Shown here: piece by piece, positions 1 to 9,710 of the stretch
Layout of the letters: each line of letters starts with the position of its first letter
Numbering within the stretch: the first letter of the stretch is position 1
Assembly: GCF_000213175.1 (NCBI RefSeq)
Contig: NW_009799101.1
Span: forward strand, 4,845,470-4,909,469
DNA from: Neurospora tetrasperma FGSC 2508
Taxonomy: Eukaryota; Ascomycota; Sordariomycetes; Sordariales; Sordariaceae
DNA length: 64,000 nt
Direction: 5' to 3'
The notes under the pieces: generated by a model
The model's database searches: none
What the model was told of the DNA's origin: nothing
The model's input: only the letters and a program-made list of their open reading frames with translations
Program-made: the position numbers and the translations under genes

Positions 1-1238
1 ACCTTGAGACGACGGCGCGAACGCGAGGCAGGCGAGATCATCGATCCCCCACAAGCGCAATACGACCGCAGTATGTCCACACATTTTGATACCCTCCAGG
101 GACCACGATAGACGGCATGACGTGTCACTGGAGCTGTGAGTGAGAGGGACTCGAACCGCACCCTGGGTTTGGAAAACAAGAGTTGCCAATGATACACCAA
201 GGATCCGTTGGCAAGTGGGTCAATCCCGACAAAAGGGTCATGTCGGTTCCGTCGTGATGGAACTTCGCGTGCAAAGCACGAGGTTGTTGATTAGGTACCT
301 AGGTGCCAAGTTTGCAGCTCGCTTGCAGCGGTTGGCTTGGGGACGCCGTTCTTGCTGCTGTATGTATGGATGTATGTATGTATGTACTCCTGAGTGTGTG
401 TGTGTGTGTTGTACCTCGGGGAGCATCATGCACCGAAGCTTTCACGTCGAAGATCTTCATGACTGACTGCTCGTGAACGCATCATGACGATTGGCCTAAA
501 CGGACCGGCACTTCCACCGGACCAACTATCAGCAAGCGTTTAGGAGCCAATAAGTGCCGCGAATTGATTACCGTTCCATTCTAGTGAAAAACGGGTGCAC
601 ACTACTTTCCTTTGCGTCTCTTGTGTGTTGAATAGGCGATGAAAGGCGCATTCCCGTCGATACCATCGCAAACTCGGCTGACATGACATCCTTGACATGG
701 GCGAAGATGGACATACGCCAATATCACAGAACCTTGTTTTCACATATCAATGTCAGCCCATTTTGACTTCAGTTGCGGTCAGGCAGACAGTAGTACGGCA
801 GCGACCCATCACCGCTTCCATACGAGCGCGCCCATATTCCGTCCCCATTCCGCCCCTGAGTCTGAGCTCTTTGGGTCGTCCCTATCGCGTTGCATCGGCA
901 AGCGGTGTTGAGCGGGGGAATACTACAGAAGACGTGGTGGAGAAGGGCAACTGCGATTACAAGCAGGTTTCGGTTGCGAGACCGATAGTCCCCAGATCTA
1001 CAGTCAGCTTCGGCAAATGAACAAGGAAGACCTCGATCTTCATCTGCCGGTGCAACTAGGCGATGGTAAGCTCGCAAGGACATCCTGGAGGCGGCGCTGG
1101 CTCCGTGATCAACACCCTGGATCTACATCGTACTTGTTCAGCCCGTCGACAATGGAGACCGGTGAACAGTTGAACGGCGCATGTATTGGGTATATGATAG
1201 GTTGCAAGCAGTACGTATTTTCCATGTCCAGCCTTCTC
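1..1238. other. Intergenic left edge, no supported gene
   Basis: I see no convincing gene. Short open frames occur on both strands, but none has fungal codon preference or a recognisable domain. There is a TATG/TGTA microsatellite with an adjoining TG run at 359-409 and a palindromic TAGGTACCTAGGT at 292-304. The stretch just right of it is the 3' flank of the minus-strand aminopeptidase gene. Confidence 0.5.
359..409. repeat. Compound microsatellite (TGTA)n then (TG)n
   Basis: About 28 bp of imperfect TGTA/TATG units are followed a few bases on by a 16-bp TG run. It lies in noncoding DNA. This is ordinary simple sequence, likely length-variable between strains. Confidence 0.85.
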
Positions 1239-2825
1239 TCAGCTCTGCTGAATGATCTTCTCCATCTCCTCGGGGTCCTTGGGTGCTGTCGTGAGGTTGT
1301 AGGTGCCGTCCTTGGTGATGACCAGGTTGTCCTCAATTCTGTGCAGCAACGACAAATTAGCATTCGCCCTTTTTCATACCATATATACGAACAAATCACA
1401 GTCGACATACCTGACACCACCAACATCCCAGTACTTCTCCAGCACATCAGCATTGATGTACTTGCTGTGCTTGGGGTCCTTCAAGAACGGCTCAATGATA
1501 AAGTTGCAGAAGTAAATACCGGGCTCGACGGTGATCACGCTGCCAGCTGGGAGACGACCGCGGACGCGGAGGTAGCGGAACATGGTGTCCTTGTCAGCAT
1601 AGTTGGGGTTGCCGCCGGTATCGTGGGTGTCCATGCCCAGGTAGTGACCCAGACCGTGGGGGAAGAAAGCAACGCTCGTCCTGGCCTCGAGAATCTCGTC
1701 CTTGTCGCCCTGGAGAATGCCAATCTGGAGAAGGCCGTCGATGGCAATCTTGTGCGCAAGGAGGTGAACGTCATCCCAGAGGACACCCTCCTTTAGCGCA
1801 GCGATACACTCATTTTGCATCTTGAGCACGATATCGTAAATCTCCCTGCTCTCCTTGGTAAACTTGCCGTTGATGGGGAAAGTGCGGGTAATGTCCGAGG
1901 CATAGCAATCCCACTCGCCTCCCGCATCCAGCAAAAGGTTCAGCTTGCCAGCCATGTCGGCGTTGTTGGGAACGTAATGCAGCGTGGCAGCCGCGCGACC
2001 GCTGGCGACGATACTGTGGTAGGCCTGGTTGCGGGCGCCCTTGGCGATGCAGTGTCCCAGGAAAACCGCCTCCAACTCGCGCTCATTCTGGACGTGCTTG
2101 ACCTTTTGCATGACCATCTTGTGTCCGTCAGAGCTGATCTCGTTGGCCTTGGCCATGATGGCCAGCTCGTACTCGTCCTTGACAACGCGCGTGACTTCGA
2201 TGGCTTCCTTGAGGATGGAGAAGTTCTTGTTGTCGAATTCGAGGAAGGTGACCTTGTCCGAGACCTGGTTCGCGATGGCGAAGACAGAAGAGCCCTTGGG
2301 CTTGCTGCTGCCGACGTGGGCGAGGGTGGCGTTGACATCGCTGGTGTACTTGACGTCGTCAACGTCCCAGCGCTGCTTGGCCTCATCGACAGAAACCGGC
2401 AGGCCGGACCAGATGACCGAGTCGGGGTCGATGGGCGGGATGAAGAGCGTAGACTTGTCGGCATCCAGGTCGTACATGTAGTGGCAGTCGGCGAGCGGGC
2501 AGCCGGTCAGGTAGTAAAAGTAGCGGCGCTGGCGAAAGGGCTCGGCCTCGTCGTTGTCCTCGAGCAGCTTGGTGGCGCGGCCCTCGAGGTAGAGAACGCC
2601 GGAAGCGCCGGGCACCTTGTTGCGGATGTAGTCGGCCACGCGCTGGGCATGTCGCTTGGCCGGGTATTTACCCTTGAGGGTGGTTTCAAAGTCCATTCTG
2701 GCGGCGGTGGTCATGGTTCGATACCGATGATGATGATGTGAGGACCTCGCGATGGTGGTGGTGGTGGTGGTGATGATGGCGGGGAACTTGAAGATGGTGT
2801 TGAGGGAAGAAAAGAGGTTTCGCAT
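1239..2825 (-). CDS. pepP: Xaa-Pro aminopeptidase, M24B family (PepP type)
   Basis: Metallopeptidase that removes N-terminal residues preceding proline. Two exons: 2825-1411 and 1338-1239, with a 72-bp intron (1339-1410; GTATGT donor, CTAAT branch, CACAG acceptor) that splits the Arg codon of the GGVR motif. The spliced protein is 504 aa. The N-terminal creatinase-like domain is followed by the pita-bread catalytic fold. The five expected metal ligands are visible: D300 in DAGGEWD, D311 in SDITRTFP, H394 in [14 protein letters not shown]434 in TVEPGIYF, and E474 in GGVRIEDN, which is coded only after splicing. The first ATG (2825) gives a 37-residue Arg/Thr/His-rich leader with few acidic residues, resembling a mitochondrial presequence. 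The second (2714) gives 467 aa, the usual size of fungal PepP, in a good CCATGAC context. Outer coordinates are given here; the core protein may start at 2714 or at M44. Confidence 0.93.
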
Positions 2826-3294
2826 GGAGAACCGATTATTACAGCACAGACAAGGAGAATTGTCTGATCCTGGCCAATGTTACTGTAATCCTGTTGAAAG
2901 GCGCCTTGCTTCGGGATATCGAAGGTGCTCTGCAATGCTTCCTTCCCGGCGACGAGGGCGGGGCAACGACACTGCAGCTTCCCGTCCGGGCCCCGGCCCC
3001 ACCCAGGTCTTTGGCGGGGTTGTTATCAGTTCTTATCGCCAAGCTAAACCACAATTGGCAAGTCGTGGACTAACCCCACATCGGTCACGGCATGCAGCGG
3101 CACGGAACGGCATCTCGGCACCAACGGCTTCTGCACTCCTCGGCTCAATTTCTCTCCAGCAACCGAATCTGTGAAGCAAAACAAAACAAAACAAAACAAG
3201 AACAGAAAAACACTCGACAACAACATTCACAATTTGGGTATCCAGCCATTTGTACGCGTCCTCCAAAACATCAACGACATCGACACGGGAACAT
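2826..3294. other. Intergenic: promoter side of pepP, 3' side of the reductase
   Basis: About 470 bp between two minus-strand genes. It contains an (AACAA)n-like A/C-rich stretch near 3178-3200 and no supported reading frame. It must hold the terminator of the upstream reductase and the promoter of the aminopeptidase, but I see no clear TATA box. Confidence 0.6.
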
Positions 3295-4398
3295 CTACCC
3301 CTGCTGCCATAACACAGTCTTGGTCCCCTCCACGCTCACCCGGTCCAGCTCAATAATCTCCTGCTCAGTCAACCTCCAACCCAGCGCATCAATCGCCTGC
3401 CTCGCCTGCTCCGGGTTCCGAATACCGACAAGCGGCAACGCCCCCTTGCTAATGTTATAGTTCAGCGCCACGCTGGCCATGGCTTTGCCCCTGGCCTTTG
3501 CAATCTTCTCCAACACGGCCAGCGTCTCCTTGATCTCCTCCATCGGATAGCTCGAGAACCTGTACGTCTTGGGCGGCGGGTGTTCGACCGTGTACTTGCC
3601 TGTCAGCCTACCTTGGGCAAGAGACGAGTACGACTGGAAGACCATGCCGTTGTCGAGACACATCTTGATCTCGCCGTGGATCTCGGGGTACCTGCGCAGG
3701 ATGCTGTACTCGACCTGGTTCGTCGCCAGCGGGATGCCGTGCTCGGCCAGCGCCGCCTTCATCTCGAGCACCTTGTCGTTGCCGTAATTGGCCACGCCCA
3801 CGGCCTTGGTCAGCCCCTCGTTGACGCACTTGGCCAGTCCTTCGGCCACCGTCTTGACGCTCTGCGGGTGCGTCGGGCCGTGCACGAGATAGATGTCGAC
3901 GTACTCGAGCCCTAACCGCTCCAGGCTGGACTTGAGCGTCTTGTACGGCGCGTCGCTGGCGTGCACATAGTTCTTGGCGTCCAGCGCCGTCCCGAGCCAC
4001 TTGGTCTGGATCACATAACTATCCCGAGGCAGACCCTTGACCAGCTTGCCCACGAGCCTCTCGGACTCGCCGCTGCCGTACGCCTGGGCCGTGTCGATAA
4101 AGTTGATGCCGGCGTCGTAGAGCTCGCGCCAGGCAGCCTCGATCGCTGGAAACTCTTCTTCCTTGTAGTGCCAGGTGCTCTTGTCGCCCCAGGGCCAGGC
4201 CCCAATGCAGATGTGGGATGCCTCGACCTTGCCATTTTTGGCCGGAAAGACTACGCGGTCTTTGGCCGTGGGGCAGTAGCTGGCAGGCATAATGTTCTTG
4301 CCGTCGAATTCGCGGGGGGCGCGGTTGGGCTTGCTGGAGTGGATGCCCGAGGTTGCCGACATCCCTAGCGAGAGGCCGGTTTGGAGGACTTTTTCCAT
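3295..4398 (-). CDS. Aldo/keto reductase, intronless
   Basis: NADPH-dependent reductase of the aldo/keto reductase (TIM-barrel) superfamily, 367 aa, single exon, probably cytosolic. The catalytic tetrad is complete in its usual contexts: D102 and Y107 in FIDTAQAYG, K133 in QTKWLG, and H173 in IYLVHGPT. The C-terminal cofactor-binding region is recognisable in LPLVGIRNPEQARQAID. The start is the ATG at 4398, preceded by CCGCCACC, an excellent fungal initiation context; the frame stays open upstream but only to a TTG. A short N-terminal extension of about 60 residues precedes the barrel. Overall it resembles the plant/fungal pyridoxal reductase-like and chloroplast-type AKR group, but the substrate cannot be told from sequence. 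It lies 469 bp upstream of pepP on the same strand, with no sign of a shared function. Confidence 0.92.
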   Translation of the reverse strand: MEKVLQTGLSLGMSATSGIHSSKPNRAPREFDGKNIMPASYCPTAKDRVVFPAKNGKVEASHICIGAWPWGDKSTWHYKEEEFPAIEAAWRELYDAGINFIDTAQAYGSGESERLVGKLVKGLPRDSYVIQTKWLGTALDAKNYVHASDAPYKTLKSSLERLGLEYVDIYLVHGPTHPQSVKTVAEGLAKCVNEGLTKAVGVANYGNDKVLEMKAALAEHGIPLATNQVEYSILRRYPEIHGEIKMCLDNGMVFQSYSSLAQGRLTGKYTVEHPPPKTYRFSSYPMEEIKETLAVLEKIAKARGKAMASVALNYNISKGALPLVGIRNPEQARQAIDALGWRLTEQEIIELDRVSVEGTKTVLWQQG

Positions 4399-5829
4399 GG
4401 TGGCGGTGTCGTTGTGATGTTGTGGTGATACGGTTAGAGGTATTCGTTCTGCTGAGTCTTGACAAAAGTACGTGATGCCTCTCAAGTGGGAGTTGGGATG
4501 TTCTTATACCACTGATGTCTCCGAGCTCGGACAGACTATGACGACTGACTTGACTTTTCCCCTGTGATCGTTCTTCATCATCCTTGAACATCCCGACACT
4601 TGGCTTCTGAGCTTTGACCCCATCATGCCTTTCGGTTTTTCCCATTTAGGCATCTCTGGTGTTGGTTAGTCTCCTTCGATCACCAACCTCACAAGCTCAC
4701 AAAGCTCGGGGTTGTGATGTCATGGCGGAGTTATCTCTCCACCATGACCGGCAAACAGATGAGGTTATCATCAACTGTATTCTACCCCACCGAGACGCTT
4801 TGACGGAATTCCAAACGCTTTGACCGAACAGCTTCATCGGCTTTGGATCCGGACCCCTGACTGGAATTCGAAGAGCTACTCATCAACAATACCGTGGATC
4901 AAATGTTTGCCAGGACTCGGACACACGACTTTTCGAACAGGTGCTATCAGGTGCAAATTGGATCATCACCAGACTATTATGATGTCTCTTTAGGTGCCTT
5001 GGTCTATCGATCATGAACTCCTTCAAGTCCTTTCAACGTCATCTCTAGCAACGCCATCCATCCGTCTGCCTTCAACGAAACGCCGTATGTGACAACCAGC
5101 GCTCCCCGCCCCCTGTGACTATAGACCAGGCGGAGAAGGTGAAACGTGACGGTGCTGGTCTCCAAGGGATTAGGGATCCTCAGTCATGCACTTCAGAGTC
5201 GGCTGTAGTATGAGCAACTTGTATATGCGGTGAGAGTGGGGAGGGAAAGGGGATTTTCGGGCGGTGTTTTCTCCAGAAAAACCAAGGTCCAAAGGGAGTG
5301 AGGGGGAATCTTGCAGCGAAAAGGAAAGTTTCGAAAGGCAGCTGTTGTCGCCTGCTGGAGTTGTCAAAGTGTAGAGGTTAGAGGGCAAGATGACTGGAAT
5401 GGCTGTCGATTCAGTTTGGCAGAGGCAGTCTAGGTGGCCCTTTCTGAAGAAAATGGTTGGTTCTTTCTGTTGAAGTAAGGGATATTGGTTGTTGGGGGAA
5501 GGTAGGACTTTGCGATTCTGATTTCGGACCCGACCCAGCTCGGATTCCAAGGCTACCTTCTATTCCATGTCTGAAAGCGCTTTCCTCCTGCATTTACCAT
5601 GGCTTCAGTTGTGTCTGATGTCCATGACCAACGAGCTTTGTTTGAAAGTCCAATACCTTTTTTCCCACCTCGGTCACTAGGACACTCACCCCCTCGTGAA
5701 TCACGACGCATTATTCTTCAACGCTTGTAAGTACACCGGCGTGCCAATCTCTTCCGATTTACCTTCCCGGTCGGTTTCTGATTGCGAGACTTTGCTCTGG
5801 ACACCATCTTCACCACAGGAACATCCAAG
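4399..5829. other. Divergent intergenic region
   Basis: About 1.4 kb between the start of the minus-strand reductase and the start of the plus-strand orphan gene, so it should carry both promoters. Only short unsupported frames are present (the longest is about 380 nt at 5170-5550 minus, without family resemblance). No repeats of note. Confidence 0.5.
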
Positions 5830-6530
5830 ATGCCTGCCTCTGAGCAAGCTACTTTGGCCAACGCATCTTTTCGGGGTCTCCCAAACATGATGATTTCGGG
5901 ACAGGGGTTCTTCGAACTTGAAGCTTGCAGCTCAACGACCGAAGCCGTGAGAAGGCGCATGGCCGTCACTGCTGTCTTTGCTTTTGACCACCCCGGCCCA
6001 GATGTTGACCCTACTTACAAGGACAGACAACATTATAAGATCGAGATCATGTGGACACTCAACCAGGGTATCAATCGCCTAAACGGCCAACAACTTTCCA
6101 CGGACGAGACACTTCCATGGACGACATAGACGAAGAGCATCCCGTTTGGTACCCGGGGACCATGAATACACGGTTCCAAATCCCCGAAGACAGATTCCGC
6201 CTGTTATTTGCCGAGGGTGAAGCCCTGAAGCCCTCGAGGCATTACTCCCCAATCCCTGGCTTAACTGGCTAGACTGTTGTCGCCCTTCTTCTAGATGGAA
6301 TTCCCGCCCCTTCCCTACTAGACACCCTCTCGGGCTGGGTCAGGATGATAGGGGTCTATTTCGACTGCACGGTTGACGTCACGCACATACCCACTGGAAA
6401 GGTGCTCCTGAAGGATCACAACCTGGCCTCGGGATTCAATGGTGTTCGGGTGGTTTCTAGCAGTGGGCCAGATGCCGTGGCGCAAGCAAAAGAGTCCAAA
6501 AAAAAAAGGGGTGATGAAGGGACCCAGTAA
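5830..6530 (+). CDS. Orphan protein, three exons (186 aa), unknown function
   Basis: I do not recognise the family. Exons are inferred as 5830-6067, 6130-6216 and 6295-6530. Intron 1 (62 bp; GTATCA donor, CCTAAAC branch, CATAG acceptor) and intron 2 (78 bp; GTGAAG donor, CTTAAC branch, TTCTAG acceptor) are both phase 1, and both splice into a frame that continues coherently. Intron 2 removes an in-frame TAG at 6270. The ATG at 5830 sits in a good CCAAGATGCC context. Codons favour C in the third position. The protein has no signal peptide or membrane segment. It contains segments such as AVTAVFAFDHPGPDVDP and VYFDCTVDVTHIPTGKV and ends in a Lys/Arg-rich tail encoded by an A10 run. The last few residues could differ if a further intron exists. 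If the second intron is not spliced, the locus would read as a truncated or decayed gene. Confidence 0.5.
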
Positions 6531-6890
6531 GCAGCGACCCTCTGCTTTGCGTTCCATAACGTCTGTTCTTCCATACATACAAGACGCACGCTAAGCTATT
6601 GCCGCCCTGGTACAGACTTTCTCTATCACAGCTTCTTCTGCAAAGCTGTTGAACTAAGTGAGAGTCAGCTAATGGCATGGAAGGGTGAGGTGCACGATGG
6701 TCGATAAGCACTTGAGAATGGATGGAAACAGACATCAAGGAAGCAGGTAGATGGTCTGGTCAGATCAAGGGAGGAATGTGATGACGGAGAAGTGATGACG
6801 GAGAAGTGATGACATCGTCAAGATACAAGTTCACAATGGCGTGATCAACCGTTCAAGGGCTCAAGAAGGAAGGGTAGAAAACATAGAGAT

Positions 6891-6916
6891 AAAAAAAAAA
6901 AAAAAAAAAAAAAAAA
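6891..6916. repeat. Poly-A tract (26 A)
   Basis: An uninterrupted run of 26 adenines in the noncoding DNA downstream of the orphan gene. No reverse-transcribed element is recognisable next to it, so I regard it as simple sequence. Confidence 0.9.
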
Positions 6917-7683
6917 CAGGAATCAGGATGAGGTTGTGGAGATATCCGTAACGAAGCCACCGGTCGGGGCTTATAGCGGAAAATCAAGTGATATCTTCCA
7001 TACCCGAGCCCCTGGGTAACTGAACTTATCCATTAATTTTGAACGTGTAAAACAGTAATCACTCTGCCCTCAGCTTGGGGGCAGTAACCTCCCACCGTCT
7101 GGGTCCAGATTAGACGTTCCAGCCGATCCAGCCGTTCCCGCTCTCGGCCGCATCATCCCGCCATCATCACACCAGCTCCCGATCTTGTGCAACACCAAGA
7201 CGAGAAGAAGTATCGGGCACTGGAGAAGCTGGAGACGACATAGCTAGACCACATTGACTGCGCATGGTCCCCAACAACACGGTTCCTTGTTTCAAGCATG
7301 AACTCTCCAAACTCTCCATCGGGTAATGGCTCTGAGATATGGGGGACAAGTTGACACAAGGTCTAACGGTGTAATGGGAGATTTGACTGAGTTGTTAGGA
7401 TTATTCGTTACCTGTGTACGAGTTGCAACACAAACTCCTTCCATGGATACCTGAAGATACCTAGCATCGATTATTGAGGCTCAATAGCTTCACATACCAG
7501 AACTTTGTGTACTACAGGTACGTCTACCGACGATTCATGCTTTGTGAGTGGATTGAGTTCGTGCAATGGAGTTTGCGTCAGTTGAGAACCTTCGGGCCGA
7601 GCAGTGGAAACATGAAGCTCTTTCCTGCTATATGATTCAACTTGAGCTCACCATCTCAGGTTTCACAACCCATTTTCAACCTT

Positions 7684-7712
7684 CTTCCCTCCCTTCCTTC
7701 CTTCCTTCCTTT
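7684..7712 (+). repeat. Pyrimidine tract (TTCC)n upstream of the secreted protein gene
   Basis: CCTTCC/TTCC units about 160-190 bp upstream of the ATG at 7872. CT-rich blocks of this kind are common in promoters and leaders of well-expressed filamentous fungal genes; a regulatory role here is inference. Confidence 0.6.
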
Positions 7713-7871
7713 CTTTTCCTCTACCTGTCTTTACCTTCCAATCTTACCGGTACACCATCTGAACGAGCGAAACGTCGAAAAGTCAGATCTTCATCACGTC
7801 ATTATCAACTGAGCAGCTTTAGTCTACGATCAAAATCATCATCTTCCACGACCTGTGACAGCAAAGTGACA

Positions 7872-8527
7872 ATGAGACACAAAGCTCTCTTCTCCCTTCT
7901 GTGGGCCATTATCTTGGCTGCCCTCACCTCGGCAGCTCCTTCCCACTTTGGTCTCAATAGTGACAACACCATCGCTCTTGCGCAAAGAACCACCTTGACC
8001 TCATCGAAACTGGACGCTCGCCAAGTCGCAAACGACTTCAACTGCGTGACATGGACCGACAGCCACGGAGATCTGAAATGGTACGTTACTTACCCCTCCT
8101 AACTCTCCCTTTTCACCTTTGCCCGTTACCACCAGATCAGCTAACCCCCCCACGCCCCCCTCACAGCAACGAATTCTCCATCATCCTCGGGCACCCCAAC
8201 CTCGCCCAAATCATCACCAAGAACTACCTCTACATCTACATGCTCAACGTGACCAACGACTTCCTCTACACGTCTGTCGTCAACGCCACCAACATCCTGG
8301 AAATCAAGTCCGCGCTGAACTGCTACGGCGATCAATGGAAGTCCTTCTACTCGGTGCTTCCCTGGACGATCGACATGCATGGCGGGAACGCGTGCAACGA
8401 GAACGCGTATAATGGCCCGTATGATAACACGTGGATCAACTACGCGGGACAGCACTTGAATGTGCCGGACGATGGGAGGTGTCGGTGGATGAACAGGGTG
8501 GGGTTTAGGTGTGTTGTTGGTAGGTAG
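7872..8527 (+). CDS. Small secreted six-cysteine protein (189 aa)
   Basis: Two exons, 7872-8080 and 8167-8527, with an 86-bp intron (GTACGT donor, GCTAAC branch, CACAG acceptor, phase 2). The protein starts with a clear signal peptide (MRHKALFSLLWAIILAALTS, cleaved near SAAPS), followed by a short pro-region ending in LDAR-Q, the typical fungal KR/AR-Q processing context. The mature part of about 140 aa has exactly six cysteines (FNC, LKC, LNC, NAC, GRC, FRC), enough for three disulfides, several N-glycosylation sequons (NVT, NAT) and many aromatic residues. I do not recognise a family. Size, secretion and cysteine pattern fit the broad class of fungal small secreted proteins and possible effectors or antimicrobials. 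The frame continues upstream of the ATG, but the signal peptide fixes the start. An assembly gap begins about 270 bp downstream. Confidence 0.8.
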
Positions 8528-8798
8528 GGAGGGGTGAGTACATGTATGTGGCTGGAGAGGACCTAGGGAAGGGGAAATGGAGGAGAAAGACTGGAGGGAG
8601 AGAGGAGTCAAGGGGGTAGAGGGGGAAGGGTTCAAAGAGGATGATAATGGACAAGGAATAAATATCGGAAAGAGGAAAATAGGTGTTGAGCGATTGAAGA
8701 CAACTGGGTCACTGGGACCGTTATGTTCGGTAGTGTAGCTAGGTACTTCTCCTCTACAGAGACTGAATAAAGTGAAAAGCAAGAAGCTGTGAGAGGGA

Positions 8799-9710
8799 NN
8801 NNNNNNNNNNNNNNNNNNNNNNNNNNNNNNNNNNNNNNNNNNNNNNNNNNNNNNNNNNNNNNNNNNNNNNNNNNNNNNNNNNNNNNNNNNNNNNNNNNNN
8901 NNNNNNNNNNNNNNNNNNNNNNNNNNNNNNNNNNNNNNNNNNNNNNNNNNNNNNNNNNNNNNNNNNNNNNNNNNNNNNNNNNNNNNNNNNNNNNNNNNNN
9001 NNNNNNNNNNNNNNNNNNNNNNNNNNNNNNNNNNNNNNNNNNNNNNNNNNNNNNNNNNNNNNNNNNNNNNNNNNNNNNNNNNNNNNNNNNNNNNNNNNNN
9101 NNNNNNNNNNNNNNNNNNNNNNNNNNNNNNNNNNNNNNNNNNNNNNNNNNNNNNNNNNNNNNNNNNNNNNNNNNNNNNNNNNNNNNNNNNNNNNNNNNNN
9201 NNNNNNNNNNNNNNNNNNNNNNNNNNNNNNNNNNNNNNNNNNNNNNNNNNNNNNNNNNNNNNNNNNNNNNNNNNNNNNNNNNNNNNNNNNNNNNNNNNNN
9301 NNNNNNNNNNNNNNNNNNNNNNNNNNNNNNNNNNNNNNNNNNNNNNNNNNNNNNNNNNNNNNNNNNNNNNNNNNNNNNNNNNNNNNNNNNNNNNNNNNNN
9401 NNNNNNNNNNNNNNNNNNNNNNNNNNNNNNNNNNNNNNNNNNNNNNNNNNNNNNNNNNNNNNNNNNNNNNNNNNNNNNNNNNNNNNNNNNNNNNNNNNNN
9501 NNNNNNNNNNNNNNNNNNNNNNNNNNNNNNNNNNNNNNNNNNNNNNNNNNNNNNNNNNNNNNNNNNNNNNNNNNNNNNNNNNNNNNNNNNNNNNNNNNNN
9601 NNNNNNNNNNNNNNNNNNNNNNNNNNNNNNNNNNNNNNNNNNNNNNNNNNNNNNNNNNNNNNNNNNNNNNNNNNNNNNNNNNNNNNNNNNNNNNNNNNNN
9701 NNNNNNNNNN
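8799..9710. other. Assembly gap (912 N)
   Basis: Unsequenced bases. Nothing can be said about the content, and open frames that seem to span it are artefacts. The true length may differ from 912. Confidence 1.

Larger units (their letters stand above)
6531..7871. other. Intergenic, with A26 run and CT-rich leader
   Basis: No supported gene. It holds an uninterrupted run of 26 A (6891-6916), a short GTGATGACGGAGAA tandem duplication near 6780-6810, and a TTCC/CCTT tract (about 7684-7712) that is the CT-rich promoter or leader of the downstream secreted-protein gene. Confidence 0.6.

Noticed and set aside
120-215. tRNA-like element on the minus strand (GGTTCGAGTCCC near 147-158)
   Set aside because: The T-loop consensus is present, but the T-stem has mismatches, no acceptor stem can be formed with upstream sequence, and the anticodon arm does not pair. 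I see no tRNA.
1815-2741. 308-aa plus-strand frame opposite the aminopeptidase
   Set aside because: It is the antisense shadow of a well-supported gene, Leu/Val/Asp-rich as expected from complementing C-ending codons.
6891-6916. Poly-A run as the tail of a retroposed element
   Set aside because: No target-site duplication or upstream element body could be recognised; simple-sequence runs are common in this genome.
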